A DNA stretch of 64,000 nucleotides from Planotetraspora kaengkrachanensis (GCF_016862895.1 NZ_BONV01000009.1:124001-188000); one strand, 5' to 3'; shown: positions 1 through 8,967, counted from the first letter of the stretch. Made by a program: numbers and translations. The notes: generated by a model from the sequence alone, not told the origin.

Positions 1-2709
1 CCTCTCCGTGGCCGACGGTGGCACGTCGACCCGCGTCCGCCGGGAGGCGCCGAGCGGCCGGCCGGCGAGGTCGAAGGCGGCCGCCGTCACCGTCACGCCG
101 GTGAGCGCCCGAGGGGTGTGGTTCACGGCGACGACCCGCCACTCCTGCGGATCGGCCTGGACGTGGACCGGCTCGCACGCCTTTCTGGCTCCGAAGTAGG
201 CGCCGTTGACGTCGAAGTCGTAGTCGTACGTCTGCCAGACCGTGCTGTGCCAGGCCGGGTGGGACATCCAGAGCATGAGGCCGCTCGCGTCCCGCCACAG
301 GTGGGCGTTCCACGCCTCGAACATGGCGCGGAAGTTCTCGTAGTTCACGAACTGGGCCTTGCGCGTGAAGTCGTCCAGCCCGGAGGCCGCGCCGAGACGG
401 ACCTCGATGGCGGCCTGGTAGTCCAGCGTCGCCTGGTTCCCCTTGGCACTCCAGTCGTGGTGGTACCACGGGCCGCCGATCGGCCACTCCGGCCCGCCGC
501 CGACGAGGGAGCGCATGCTCTCCGCCGTCGGCACCACGGGCATGCCGATCTCGGTGTGGAAGCCGAAGACGCCGCCGTACGTGGACGGCGAGTGATAGCG
601 GTCCGGCTCGATCCAGCCGTACGGGCCGCCACCGCTGACGACGCCTCCGGCCGAGTTGCTCTGGTACAGCGCGGCGGGCGCCTCCCCTTCGACGGCCTCG
701 CGCATGCCCTTGTCGACCGGGCCGGGCGGGTCGCCCTCGTTGGCCCCGCACCACACCGCGACGCTCGGGTGGATGCGGTAGCGGCGCACGGTGTCACGCG
801 CCAGATCCAGGAACGCCTGGTGGTCCGGCGGATCCATGGCCCACGCGTTGGGGAAGTCGTTCCACACGAGCAGGCCGTGCTCGTCGCAGGCGGCGTAGAA
901 CTCCTCGCGGGTGCTGCTGCCCACCCAGTTGCGGATCATGGTGAAGTTCATGTCGCGGTGCATCCGCACGGCCGCGTCCATCCGCTCGGGCGGCATGCGG
1001 CGCAGCAGTTCGTCCCAGCCCCAGTTGCCGCCCCGGCAGAAGACCCGGACGCCGTTGACGCTGATCTTCAACGGGACCGTGCCGCCGCCGGAGGACGGCG
1101 GTTCGTATTCGTAGCCGAACTGGCGGATGCCGAACCGGGTGGTGCGCCGGTCGCTCTCCACGCCGTCGACCGCGGCGACCACGGTCAGGTCGTGCAGGAC
1201 GGGCTCGCCGTATCCGTTGGGCCACCACAGCTCGGGATCGCGCAGGCGCAGCCGCCCGTACGCGGCGGGGGTGAAGGCGACGTCGGCGGTGGCGCCGGCG
1301 GGAAGGGCGACGGTCTGGGAGAGCTGGACGTCGCCGAACGCGGCGGACACGGTCATCCGCCTGTCCGAGGTGCCGGCGTTGCGCACCGGTACGACGATCG
1401 TGACCTCGGCGGTGCGGGTGTCCGGCAGGTCGGGGAGCGTGGTGTCCACGCGGGGGTCGCCGATGACCGCGTCGCCGGTCGAGCGGAGCCGCACGTGGTT
1501 CCAGATGCCCGCGGCGCGGTCGCGTACGGCCGGCATCCAGTCCCAGCCGGAGGAGGCCAGGTAGGTCGGCGAGTTGCGGTTCATCATGTCGGCCCCGGCG
1601 TCCACCCATGACCGGCCGGCCGGTCCCTTGTCGGCGGGGCTGCCGGGGAAGGGCATCGGGGTGATCTTCACCGCCAGGACCTGTTCACCGCCGGCGGCCA
1701 GCAGCTCCGTGACGTCGTGCGCGGCCCGCGCGAAGGGGTAGGTGAGCGTCCCGGTCCTGCGGCCGTTGAGCCAGATGTCGGCCGTGTGGTTGACGCCGTC
1801 GAACTCCAGCCAGATGTGGCGGCCGGGGCCTGCGCGCAGTTCGACGGGCAGGCGGAAGCCGCGCCGGTACCACCACGAGTGCCGCGAGAGCGCCTCGGGG
1901 ATGTGGAGGTTGCCGAACCCGGCCACCGGGTCGGGCAGGCGGCCCTGGTCCACCAGCGAGGTGAGCACGGTTCCGGGGACGGTGGCAGGCAGCCAGCGGC
2001 TGGTGTCCACGCCCGGCCGGGACAGGTCGGCGCCCTGGCCGCCGGCCCGGTCGTCCATGGTCAGCGTCCAGCCCGACTCCAGCGGCACCGTGCCGTCGGC
2101 CGCGACCAGCAGTTCGGGCGCCTCGTGGTCACGGGTCCCCCAGTCGGTCCAGCCGGTGGCGGACGGCCGGGGCTCGAGCGGGGTGCCGTACACCTCGAAG
2201 CCGTTCAGCCCGAGGGGGTTGGCGGTGGAGAGCCTGCGGACGGTCATCCGCACCCAGCGCGCGACCAGCGGGGCGGCCAGGCCGATCTCCACGACGCCGC
2301 CGGTGCCGGAGTCGGTGCTGTGGACGGTGGTCCACGAGCGGCCGTCCCGCGACGTCTCGACCGTGAAGTCCACCGCGCAGCTGGACAGGATCTCCTGGCC
2401 GGTCGTGCCGCCGCGCGGGTTGCCGCCGTCGGCGGGGACGAAGACCGGGTCGTCGGCCGTGGCCTCGAAGGTCAGCCGCACGGACTCGACCCGGCAGTCC
2501 GCCTGCAGGTCGACGGAGATCCACTGAGGGACGCCGTCGGCGGCCCGCCATCCGCTGCCCCGTACGCCGGTGGAGGTCAGCCCGTCCACCGCGAACTCGG
2601 CCTGCGTGGCGGCGTAGTCGGTGGACGACACGGCGACGGGGCGGTAGAGGGCGAGGTCGGCCGACGGGGCCGCACCCGGTTGTGGCTGTTCTGGCATTAT
2701 CTGACGCAT
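1..2709 (-). CDS. GH2 exo-beta-D-glucosaminidase-like enzyme with discoidin module (C-terminus outside window)
   Basis: Family 2 glycoside hydrolase, probably trimming terminal beta-linked amino-sugar residues. The frame is still open at base 1, so about 900 residues are visible. Numbered from the ATG at 2697, residues ~18-160 resemble an F5/8 type C (discoidin) module, ~207-350 the GH2 jelly roll, ~400-500 the Ig-like domain, and ~540 onward the TIM barrel. Putative acid/base is Glu654 (WCGANEG) and nucleophile Glu716 (FHTEIGMP). The segment YDYDFDVNGAYFG near residue 825 resembles CsxA-type exo-glucosaminidases. In-frame ATGs lie at 2709 and 2697, neither with a clear ribosome site; a TGA four codons upstream of 2709 rules out earlier starts. 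No signal peptide is visible, so it probably acts on imported oligosaccharide. It is the last visible gene of the sugar operon. Exact substrate is inferred. Confidence 0.88.
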   Translation of the reverse strand, partial: MRQIMPEQPQPGAAPSADLALYRPVAVSSTDYAATQAEFAVDGLTSTGVRGSGWRAADGVPQWISVDLQADCRVESVRLTFEATADDPVFVPADGGNPRGGTTGQEILSSCAVDFTVETSRDGRSWTTVHSTDSGTGGVVEIGLAAPLVARWVRMTVRRLSTANPLGLNGFEVYGTPLEPRPSATGWTDWGTRDHEAPELLVAADGTVPLESGWTLTMDDRAGGQGADLSRPGVDTSRWLPATVPGTVLTSLVDQGRLPDPVAGFGNLHIPEALSRHSWWYRRGFRLPVELRAGPGRHIWLEFDGVNHTADIWLNGRRTGTLTYPFARAAHDVTELLAAGGEQVLAVKITPMPFPGSPADKGPAGRSWVDAGADMMNRNSPTYLASSGWDWMPAVRDRAAGIWNHVRLRSTGDAVIGDPRVDTTLPDLPDTRTAEVTIVVPVRNAGTSDRRMTVSAAFGDVQLSQTVALPAGATADVAFTPAAYGRLRLRDPELWWPNGYGEPVLHDLTVVAAVDGVESDRRTTRFGIRQFGYEYEPPSSGGGTVPLKISVNGVRVFCRGGNWGWDELLRRMPPERMDAAVRMHRDMNFTMIRNWVGSSTREEFYAACDEHGLLVWNDFPNAWAMDPPDHQAFLDLARDTVRRYRIHPSVAVWCGANEGDPPGPVDKGMREAVEGEAPAALYQSNSAGGVVSGGGPYGWIEPDRYHSPSTYGGVFGFHTEIGMPVVPTAESMRSLVGGGPEWPIGGPWYHHDWSAKGNQATLDYQAAIEVRLGAASGLDDFTRKAQFVNYENFRAMFEAWNAHLWRDASGLMLWMSHPAWHSTVWQTYDYDFDVNGAYFGARKACEPVHVQADPQEWRVVAVNHTPRALTGVTVTAAAFDLAGRPLGASRRTRVDVPPSATER

Positions 2710-2737
2710 TCGGTTTCAGGTGATCGGAAAACGCTCA

Positions 2738-4504
2738 TCAGGCGTGGGATTCGCCCGCCGGCGATTGCACCGGGGATTCAGGCGGCTGCGCGTCTTCGAG
2801 TTCGACGCCCGCCTCGATGTCCGCGTCGGAGCACGAGCGCAGGACCACGTCGGGCGTCGCCGGGCCATGCCTGACGATGCCGTTGCCCCTGAACCGGATG
2901 CCGCGGGTGCTCTTGGCATCGAGCGCGGGCACCCCGTCGAGCATGAATCGGTTCTCCGCCACGACCACACCGCTGTGGACCGGCTGCCCGGGATCGCATC
3001 GGGTGTTCCTCGGGTCGAGGAAGATCGCCGGACCGCCCGGTTCGATGAACTCGTTGCCGCGTATCGTCAGGTCGCGCACCGGCCCGGACTCCCACCACTC
3101 GTCGGCGTCGCAGGAGACGTAGATTCCGGCCATCTCGGTGCGTTCGAAACGGTTCTGCTCGATCAGCACCGCGCGCCGGGTGGTCACGAGCACCCCACGC
3201 GTGGGGACGTTGCGGAAGATGTTGCCGACGATCCGCACGGCCGGCGTCAGCGTGATGTTCTCCGCCGCGGCCCGCCCGACGAGTTCGTCCGGGAGTTCCG
3301 CGTCGACGGTCACGACGATCCTGCGCAGCGGCCGGTCATGGTCGCGGCCGCTCGGCTGCCGGACGGTCCGGACCGTGGCCGAGGTGATCGCCTGGAGCGT
3401 GGTGCGATCCACGAGTTCGATCTCGTCACCGGGCGAGAACTGGGGGAAGCCCGCCGTCTCCGGATGCGGGTACTCCAGTTCGAGGGTGTGGCGATCCGGC
3501 CGGCCGGTGACCCGCAGGTAGGTGCCGTGGATGTTGATCGGATCGTCGTGCGGGCCGTCGAAGAGGCAGTCGCGCACGACCGCCTGTCCGGAGCAGCCGG
3601 AGAACTGGACGAAGTCGGCGAAGCCGGCACTGTGCCGCCCGCTGTCCGGCGGAGTCTGAAATTCGCACTCTTCGACGGTGACGTCCCGGCTCGTCTGGGC
3701 GACCACGCCGAATCCGTGCAGGAAGCAGAACCGCACCCCCGACAGGGTCACATCGGAGCTGTCGAGGACGAGCCCACCGGGGTGGTCGCGGGTCGTCGAC
3801 CGCATCGAGTAGACGAGTCCCAGGTCGGACGGTTCCTCGGCGTGCTCGTAGTCGATCCGCACGTCCCGCTCCCCCGCCGGCCGGATCGACCGTACGCGCT
3901 CGAAGAGGGGGTTGGAGCCGCGCCACGTCCGCCGGCCGGCGGGGTCGTGGATCTGGGTGTACTCGAGCGCGTCACGCCCTGACCAGGCGACCTCGCCGGA
4001 GCCGAGCGTCTCCCCATGCCAGCGGATCGAAGCACCTTCGACGGAGAAGAGCGTGGCCGCGGGCACCCGGATGCGCCGGTAGGCCCGTCCCTCCTCGACG
4101 CCCGCGTCCACGACGGTCGCGTCGACGACCGTCGGCACCGCGAAGTCGAACTCGAGGCCCTCGACGCGTATCCGGCGCGAGTCGATGACGGCGAACGTCG
4201 TCTGCACCCCATGCAGGACCAGCCGGGCCCCCTCCCCCGCGACGACGAGATCGTCCACCGACTCGACCAACAGCGCGATCGTCTTGACCCGGAACGCCGG
4301 ATCGTCGCCCACCGTGTTGGACACATACAGCTCACGCCGCGCCGCACCCTCCGACCACAGGTGATACTCCCCCGGCGCGAACCGCACCACCACAGGCCCG
4401 CCCACGGCGGCGGCGGCCGCCAAAGCCGCCGCCACCGCAGGCCCCGCATCCGACCGGCTCCCGGGAACCGCCCCGAAATCGGTGACGTCGAGCGATGTCG
4501 GCAT
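2738..4504 (-). CDS. GH110-like alpha-galactosidase, right-handed beta-helix
   Basis: A 588-residue parallel beta-helix protein resembling GH110 alpha-1,3-galactosidases, which remove terminal alpha-galactose without cofactors. GH110-like segments include DDPINIHG (~residues 319-326), RGVLVTTRR, the FERTEMAGIYVS stretch and DADEWWESG (~466). The N-terminal VTDFGAVPGSRSDAGPAV is the usual beta-helix entry motif. The ATG at 4504 is preferred because GGAGG lies 10 bases upstream. In-frame ATGs at 4513 and 4555 are possible, but at 4513 the GGAGG would be only one base away. No signal peptide, so it is probably cytoplasmic and works with the GH2 enzyme whose gene starts 28 bases after its stop. 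It could instead be another beta-helix glycosidase; the GH110 call rests on motif memory, not a search. Confidence 0.8.
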   Translation of the reverse strand: MPTSLDVTDFGAVPGSRSDAGPAVAAALAAAAAVGGPVVVRFAPGEYHLWSEGAARRELYVSNTVGDDPAFRVKTIALLVESVDDLVVAGEGARLVLHGVQTTFAVIDSRRIRVEGLEFDFAVPTVVDATVVDAGVEEGRAYRRIRVPAATLFSVEGASIRWHGETLGSGEVAWSGRDALEYTQIHDPAGRRTWRGSNPLFERVRSIRPAGERDVRIDYEHAEEPSDLGLVYSMRSTTRDHPGGLVLDSSDVTLSGVRFCFLHGFGVVAQTSRDVTVEECEFQTPPDSGRHSAGFADFVQFSGCSGQAVVRDCLFDGPHDDPINIHGTYLRVTGRPDRHTLELEYPHPETAGFPQFSPGDEIELVDRTTLQAITSATVRTVRQPSGRDHDRPLRRIVVTVDAELPDELVGRAAAENITLTPAVRIVGNIFRNVPTRGVLVTTRRAVLIEQNRFERTEMAGIYVSCDADEWWESGPVRDLTIRGNEFIEPGGPAIFLDPRNTRCDPGQPVHSGVVVAENRFMLDGVPALDAKSTRGIRFRGNGIVRHGPATPDVVLRSCSDADIEAGVELEDAQPPESPVQSPAGESHA

Positions 4505-4593
4505 GCGCGTCATGCCTCCGCCGGACGAGGCTGGCGTCCCCGCGACGCCGCGCACCGGTGGGTGCGCCGTGCGGGCGCCGCCGGACGCCGTCG

Positions 4594-4650
4594 CGCCCAG
4601 CCGGCCGTCGTCGGCCGCAGTGGCCCCGGCCCGCTCCGGCCGGCTGGGCG
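4594..4650 (-). repeat. Intercistronic stem-loop after the sugar-binding protein gene
   Basis: A perfect 13-base inverted repeat (CGCCCAGCCGGCC at 4594-4606 and its complement at 4638-4650, 31-base loop) begins five bases after the stop codon of the binding-protein gene. The gap to the GH110 start is 151 bases. No T-run follows, so it is unlikely to end all transcription. Such structures often protect or end part of the transcript so that the binding protein is made in excess over downstream genes; that role is inferred here. Confidence 0.7.
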
Positions 4651-4655
4651 CGGTG

Positions 4656-6320
4656 TCACTGACCGGCCTTGTACTTGTCGTAGGCCTGCTGGTTGAGCTC
4701 CAGATACCGCTTCAGGCCGACGCCGTCGAGCCCCTGGACGAAGGCGTCCCAGTCGCTGTCGAGGTTCTTGGAGCCGGTGATGAAGGCCAGCTGGCCCTGT
4801 GCGACGTAGCTCTCGAGGTTGGTCTTCAGCGTCGCCATCTCGCCGCTGACGCTCGGGTCGATCCAGACCGAGACGGTCGGGAAGAACTGCGCCTTGTCCT
4901 CGTGGCCCTCATAGAGCTTGGTCGCCTCGAACAACCGACGCTCGTATCCGTCCTCGGCGTAGATGTCCTTCGGCGTCACCTGGGCGTTGCGGTAGTCGAG
5001 GGTCAGGTTGTACTGCGCCATCGCGTCCCAGGAGAGGTTCTTGGGGGCCTGGGAGCCCGGCGTGCGCTTGTAGAGCGGCTTGATCGATTCGTCCAGCGCG
5101 ATGTCGTCGGGTCCCGGCTTGTTCCAGCCCACGCCCTCCGGACCCATCACCGCGGTCTCGGTGCCCTCGGTCGTGAAGATGTAGTCGAGCATCTTGATCG
5201 CCGCGACCTGCGCCTCCTTGCTGGCCTTGTTGGTCAGCATGAAGGTGAAGGTGCTGGAGCTCGGGTAGTTCAGGCCGCTGTAGCTCTTACCGGACGGCCC
5301 GGTCAGCGGCGGCGCGGCGTCGTACTGCTTGTCGCGGCCGTCCTTGGAGCCCAGCTGCACGAAGATGCCGGGGTGCAGGAGCGGCGCCGAGCCGACCATG
5401 ACCGCGTCGGGGTTGTTGCCGGTCGCCTGGAGCGCCTCGGCGTTCTGCGTGAACGCCGCCTTGTCGATCAGGCCGTCCTTGACCAGCGAGTTGATGTACT
5501 TCAGGCCTTCGCGCCACTCCGGCGTGGTCACCGGGGTGGTGACCTGGTCGCCGTTGAGGGTGAGCAGCCCGACCCCGCCGTTGTTCGCACCTGCGGGCGG
5601 ATAGGCGAACGCCCCCATCAGATACTCGATGAGGTGGCTGTCCTGCACGTCCGTGGTCATCGGGATCTCGTCGGCCTTGCCGTTGCCGTTCGGGTCCTTG
5701 GTCTTGAACGCCTTCAGGACCGTGCGCAGCTCCTCGGTGGTCTTCGGCATCTGCAGGTTGAGCTTCTTCAACCATGCCGTGTTGATCCACAGCTTGTCCG
5801 GATAGCTGCAGTGGAAGCAGTCCGACCACTGCGGCAGCGCGTAGATGTGCCCGTCGGGAGCGGTCGACATCTCCTTGAGCGTCTTGTTGGAGTCCAGCGC
5901 CTTCTGGATGTTCGGCGCGTTCTCCTTGATCAGCTGCTCCAGCGGGACGGCGACGCCCTGCTTGCCCAGCTTCAGCACCTCGGCCTGGGAGAACCCGTCC
6001 ACCCAGGGGATCAGCATGAACAGATCCGGGTAGTCGCCGCTGGCGAGCGCGATCTGCCGCTTCTCCTTGGCCGGCCCCGCGTCGAACGTGGTGGTCTGCC
6101 AGCGGAACTGGATCTTGAACTTGTCACTCATCAACTTCGTGACCGGGTTGGTGTCCAGGTTCGTGTCCGCGTCGGCGGGCGCGAGCGTGTCGATGATGAC
6201 CTTGCCGCCCGCACCGAGCTCCGGCTTGCTGGATTCGTCCTCGCCTGAGCTGCACCCCGCGACGACCAGAGTCGCGGCGATCGCCAGAGCGGCGGCTTTC
6301 CTGATGGGGGGTATTTTCAT
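4656..6320 (-). CDS. Sugar ABC transporter substrate-binding lipoprotein (LplA/YtcQ-type)
   Basis: A 554-residue extracellular solute-binding protein of the large carbohydrate-uptake type. The N-terminus is a lipoprotein signal: basic MKIPPIRK, hydrophobic run, lipobox VVAGC with Cys23, then an Asp/Glu/Ser-rich linker, so it should be anchored outside the membrane. The start at 6320 is fixed by GGAAGGA four bases upstream. The body contains the expected solute-binding pattern (YPDLFMLIPW, WINTAWLKKL, the DPNGNGKADEIPM loop). It lies 23 bases downstream of two LplB/LplC-like permeases and upstream of two glycosidases. The ligand is probably an oligosaccharide bearing alpha-galactose or beta-glucosamine ends, inferred from the enzymes. 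No ATPase is encoded here, as is usual for actinobacterial sugar systems that share an MsiK-like ATPase. Confidence 0.93.
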   Translation of the reverse strand: MKIPPIRKAAALAIAATLVVAGCSSGEDESSKPELGAGGKVIIDTLAPADADTNLDTNPVTKLMSDKFKIQFRWQTTTFDAGPAKEKRQIALASGDYPDLFMLIPWVDGFSQAEVLKLGKQGVAVPLEQLIKENAPNIQKALDSNKTLKEMSTAPDGHIYALPQWSDCFHCSYPDKLWINTAWLKKLNLQMPKTTEELRTVLKAFKTKDPNGNGKADEIPMTTDVQDSHLIEYLMGAFAYPPAGANNGGVGLLTLNGDQVTTPVTTPEWREGLKYINSLVKDGLIDKAAFTQNAEALQATGNNPDAVMVGSAPLLHPGIFVQLGSKDGRDKQYDAAPPLTGPSGKSYSGLNYPSSSTFTFMLTNKASKEAQVAAIKMLDYIFTTEGTETAVMGPEGVGWNKPGPDDIALDESIKPLYKRTPGSQAPKNLSWDAMAQYNLTLDYRNAQVTPKDIYAEDGYERRLFEATKLYEGHEDKAQFFPTVSVWIDPSVSGEMATLKTNLESYVAQGQLAFITGSKNLDSDWDAFVQGLDGVGLKRYLELNQQAYDKYKAGQ

Positions 6321-6343
6321 GGTTCCTTCCAATCGGTGAATTG

Positions 6344-7282
6344 CTAGCCCTTGACGGCGCCGACCATCACGCCCTTGGTGAAGTGGCGGGCGACGAAGGG
6401 ATAGATGATCAGTACGGGCAGGCTCGAGACGACGATGAGGGCGTACTTCAGGACGTTGGCCAGCTGTTGCTGCTGGAGCTGCTGGGCCACGTCCGCGACG
6501 CCGACGTTGCGCTGGTTCAGGATCAGCACGTTCCTGAGCACGATCTGCAACGGAAAGAGATCTTGATCCTTGAGATAGACCAGGGCGTCGAAGTAGGTGT
6601 TCCACTGGAAGATCACGTACATCAGCGCGAGGACGGCCAGCAGCGGCTTCGACAGCGGCAGGACCACCGACCGGAGATAGCGGAGCTCGCTCGCCCCGTC
6701 CAGCATCGCCGCCTCGTGCAGGTCCTCCGGGATGTTGGCGAAGAACGTGCGTGCGATGATCACCTGCCAGACGCCGATCGCGTTGGGGATCAGCAGCGCC
6801 CAGCGGGTGTTCAGCATGCCGAGGTCCTGGACCACCATGTACGTCGGGATCAGGCCGCCGGAGAACAGCATGGTGAAGATCAGGGCGGTCATCAGCACGT
6901 TGCGCCCGAAGAACCGCTTGCGCGACAACGGGTAGGCGATGGCGACGGTCAGCGTGACGCTGATCAAGGTGCCGAAGACGGCGTAGATCAGCGAGTTGTA
7001 GTACCCCCGCAGGATCTGCGGGTTGCTCAGCGCGACCTCGTAGGCGCGCAGCGAGAAGTCGACCGGCCAGAAGGTCACCCGGCCTGCGGAGACGGCACTC
7101 GCGCTGCTGAACGAGTTGGCGACGATGTAGATCAGCGGCAGCAGCACCAGCGCGAGGATGACCACCAGCATGCCCGTGACGGTGATCAGGAACACCCGGT
7201 CGCGGAACGGCTCGCGGACCCGCTCCTTCGCCGCCGGCTTCCGTCGCAGTCTGGACAGCGGCGACGTCGTCAGCGCGCTCAT
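6344..7282 (-). CDS. Sugar ABC transporter permease (LplC/YtcP-like)
   Basis: Inner-membrane permease of 312 residues with about six transmembrane segments. It carries the MalG-type EAA loop, visible as EAAMLDGASELRYLRSVVLPLSKP, which docks the ATPase. The ATG at 7282 overlaps the TGA of the preceding permease by four bases (ATGA), so the two are probably translationally coupled; upstream in-frame codons lie inside that gene. The C-terminal ARHFTKGVMVGAVKG is the normal end for this family. It pairs with the 7279-8304 permease and the 4656-6320 binding protein. Confidence 0.93.
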   Translation of the reverse strand: MSALTTSPLSRLRRKPAAKERVREPFRDRVFLITVTGMLVVILALVLLPLIYIVANSFSSASAVSAGRVTFWPVDFSLRAYEVALSNPQILRGYYNSLIYAVFGTLISVTLTVAIAYPLSRKRFFGRNVLMTALIFTMLFSGGLIPTYMVVQDLGMLNTRWALLIPNAIGVWQVIIARTFFANIPEDLHEAAMLDGASELRYLRSVVLPLSKPLLAVLALMYVIFQWNTYFDALVYLKDQDLFPLQIVLRNVLILNQRNVGVADVAQQLQQQQLANVLKYALIVVSSLPVLIIYPFVARHFTKGVMVGAVKG

Positions 7283-8304
7283 CCCCACAACCCCTTCCCG
7301 GTGATCCGCTTGGCGGCGAAGTTGACGAACAGGAGCAGGCAGAGATTGACCACCGAGTTGAACAGCCCGACGGCGGTCGCCATGCTGAAGTCCGCGTTGA
7401 CCAGGCCGGTCTTGTAGACGTAGGTCGCGATGATCTCGGACTGGGCGAGGTTCAGGTCGTTCTGCAGGAGGAAGGCCTTCTCGAACCCGATCGCCATCAT
7501 GTTCCCCACGCCGAGGATCAGGATGATCACGGCAGTGGGCATGATCCCCGGCAGGTCGACGTTCCGGATCCGCTGCCAGCGGCTGGCGCCGTCGATCTTC
7601 GCGGCCTCGTGCAGCGCGGGGTCGATGCCGGCGAGGGCGGCCATGTAGATGACGGCGGAGTAGCCCGTCGTCTGCCACACGTCCGACCACACGTAGATGT
7701 GCCGGAAGTAGTCCGGGTCGCCGAGGAAGTCGATCGCCGGGATCCCGAACAGGCCGATCGCGTCGTTCACGATGCCCAGCCGCGGCGACAGAATGAGGAT
7801 CGTCATCGACACCGCCACGACGGTGGAGATGAAGTAGGGCGCGTAGGTGAGCATCTGCACCGTGCGCTTGAACAGGCCGCCCCGGATCTCGTTGAGCGCG
7901 ATGGCCAAAATGATCGGAATCGGGAAACTGGCCAGCACCAGGTAGAACGCCAGGATGAAGGTGTTCTTCAGCAGCGTGCCGAAGACCGGGTTGCTGAAGA
8001 ACAGCTCGAAGTTCTTGAACCCGACCCAGTCGCTGCCCCAGATGCCCTTGATGACGTTGTAGTCCTTGAACGCGATGACGGCGTTGCTGATCGGGATGTA
8101 CTTGAAGATGACGAAGTACGCCAGCGGCACGATCACCAGCAGGTACAGCTGCCAGTACAGCCGCCAGGACCGCCGCGCATCGGTCCAGCGGCTGTGCAGG
8201 TAGCGCTCGACCGCGTTCCTGCTCCGCCGGGAGCCGGGCGGCGGCTCGGTCGGCGGCCGGGTGGTGCGGACCTGTGAGCCCGGGGACCGTGTGGTGATCT
8301 CCAT
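7279..8304 (-). CDS. Sugar ABC transporter permease (LplB-like)
   Basis: Permease of 341 residues: an Arg/Pro-rich cytoplasmic N-terminus of about 45 residues, then about six transmembrane helices. The EAA loop reads HEAAKIDGASRWQRIRNVDLPGI. The start ATG at 8304 overlaps the stop of the upstream 67-codon reading frame in the arrangement TGATG, with GAGGG about seven bases before it. This is the first full-length transporter gene in the operon. Confidence 0.92.
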   Translation of the reverse strand: MEITTRSPGSQVRTTRPPTEPPPGSRRSRNAVERYLHSRWTDARRSWRLYWQLYLLVIVPLAYFVIFKYIPISNAVIAFKDYNVIKGIWGSDWVGFKNFELFFSNPVFGTLLKNTFILAFYLVLASFPIPIILAIALNEIRGGLFKRTVQMLTYAPYFISTVVAVSMTILILSPRLGIVNDAIGLFGIPAIDFLGDPDYFRHIYVWSDVWQTTGYSAVIYMAALAGIDPALHEAAKIDGASRWQRIRNVDLPGIMPTAVIILILGVGNMMAIGFEKAFLLQNDLNLAQSEIIATYVYKTGLVNADFSMATAVGLFNSVVNLCLLLFVNFAAKRITGKGLWG

Positions 8305-8507
8305 CAACGCACCCTCAGGTCGGCGGCGTCGAGATCCCTGTCGACGCCGGCGGCGGGTGTGCACGGCGGCCGGAACCGGCCGTCCCTGATCACCGGTTCG
8401 GTACGGATGATGGCGCCCAACTCCGGAATGTGCTCGGCATAGCTGTCGTTCGGCATCGCGCCGGCCGGCACGTGCAGCAGCTCCATCAGGAAACGGGGTG
8501 ACGTCAC
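8304..8507 (-). pseudogene. C-terminal remnant of an enolase-superfamily (mandelate racemase/muconate-lactonizing type) enzyme
   Basis: A 67-codon frame whose product matches only the last ~55 residues of MR/MLE-type sugar dehydratases or racemases: AMPNDSYAEHIPEL, then IRDGRFRPPCTPAAGVDRD. This is the barrel-end strand and loop usually written as dG.v..p..PGlGv..d. The catalytic barrel and capping domain are absent. It still has a perfect AGGAGG seven bases before a GTG at 8507 (a GTG at 8513 is too close to it), and its TGA overlaps the permease ATG. It may survive as a translated leader coupling ribosomes into the transporter genes. Family assignment comes from C-terminal pattern only. Confidence 0.6.
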
Positions 8508-8721
8508 AGTCACACCTCCTGTTGAGGGTGGGGGTGGTACCTGTTGCGATATGGCCGGCCGTGGCCGGATAGAGGTCGGGTCAGGGTACGGCGAGCGACC
8601 GGACGCTCACCGCGGGCGCTCCCCCCACCCGCTCCTCGGCGAGGAGCACGCGGACGGACGCGGACGATCGTTGCCACAGGTGCCACAGCGGAGCCATGCC
8701 GTTCCCGGGAAACATAGGCGA
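8508..8721 (-). other. Leader region of the sugar operon
   Basis: About 200 bases between the predicted transcription start near 8715 and the GTG at 8507. It holds the AGGAGG at 8515-8520 and short overlapping frames that I do not believe are genes. I see no riboswitch-like motif or clear terminator. It may be the scar of the deletion that removed the body of the enolase-family gene. Confidence 0.4.
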
Positions 8722-8756
8722 AACGTAGGAGCAATATTTAACTTCGTCAAGTATTG
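8722..8756 (-). promoter_or_regulatory. Promoter and dyad operator of the sugar operon
   Basis: Reverse strand: -35 TTGACG (8745-8750), 17-base spacer, -10 TACGTT (8722-8727). Overlapping the -35 is an imperfect 25-bp dyad at 8732-8756 with arms CAATACTTGAC and GTTAAATATTG around a central GAA; 9 of 11 arm positions are complementary. This AT-rich island in GC-rich DNA looks like a repressor site (LacI or GntR type). No regulator gene adjoins it, so the controlling protein is probably encoded elsewhere. Confidence 0.7.
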
Positions 8757-8967
8757 ATTTCCGATCCGCAGTCGCCCTACGCTCAGCGGCACCTATCACC
8801 TGCAGGCTCGCCGCCCCGAGGACGTGATGCTTCAGTGCCGGTCGACCCCGAACACCCGACCTAGGGCAGGCACCGAGAGTGGATCTCGACCGCCGGCTCG
8901 CGGCGCATGGAGATCCGATGAATCCGCAACGGGTGGCACCGGAACCCGCCGTCGCCCGCGAATGCCG
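8757..8967. other. No gene recognised
   Basis: Stretch of about 210 bases between the sugar-operon promoter and the MFS remnant. I see no convincing reading frame, hairpin or operator in it. Confidence 0.4.

Noticed and set aside
118-1611. Long forward-strand reading frame opposite the GH2 gene
   Set aside because: Antisense by-product of high GC; no domain sense and no ribosome site, whereas the reverse strand encodes a full GH2.
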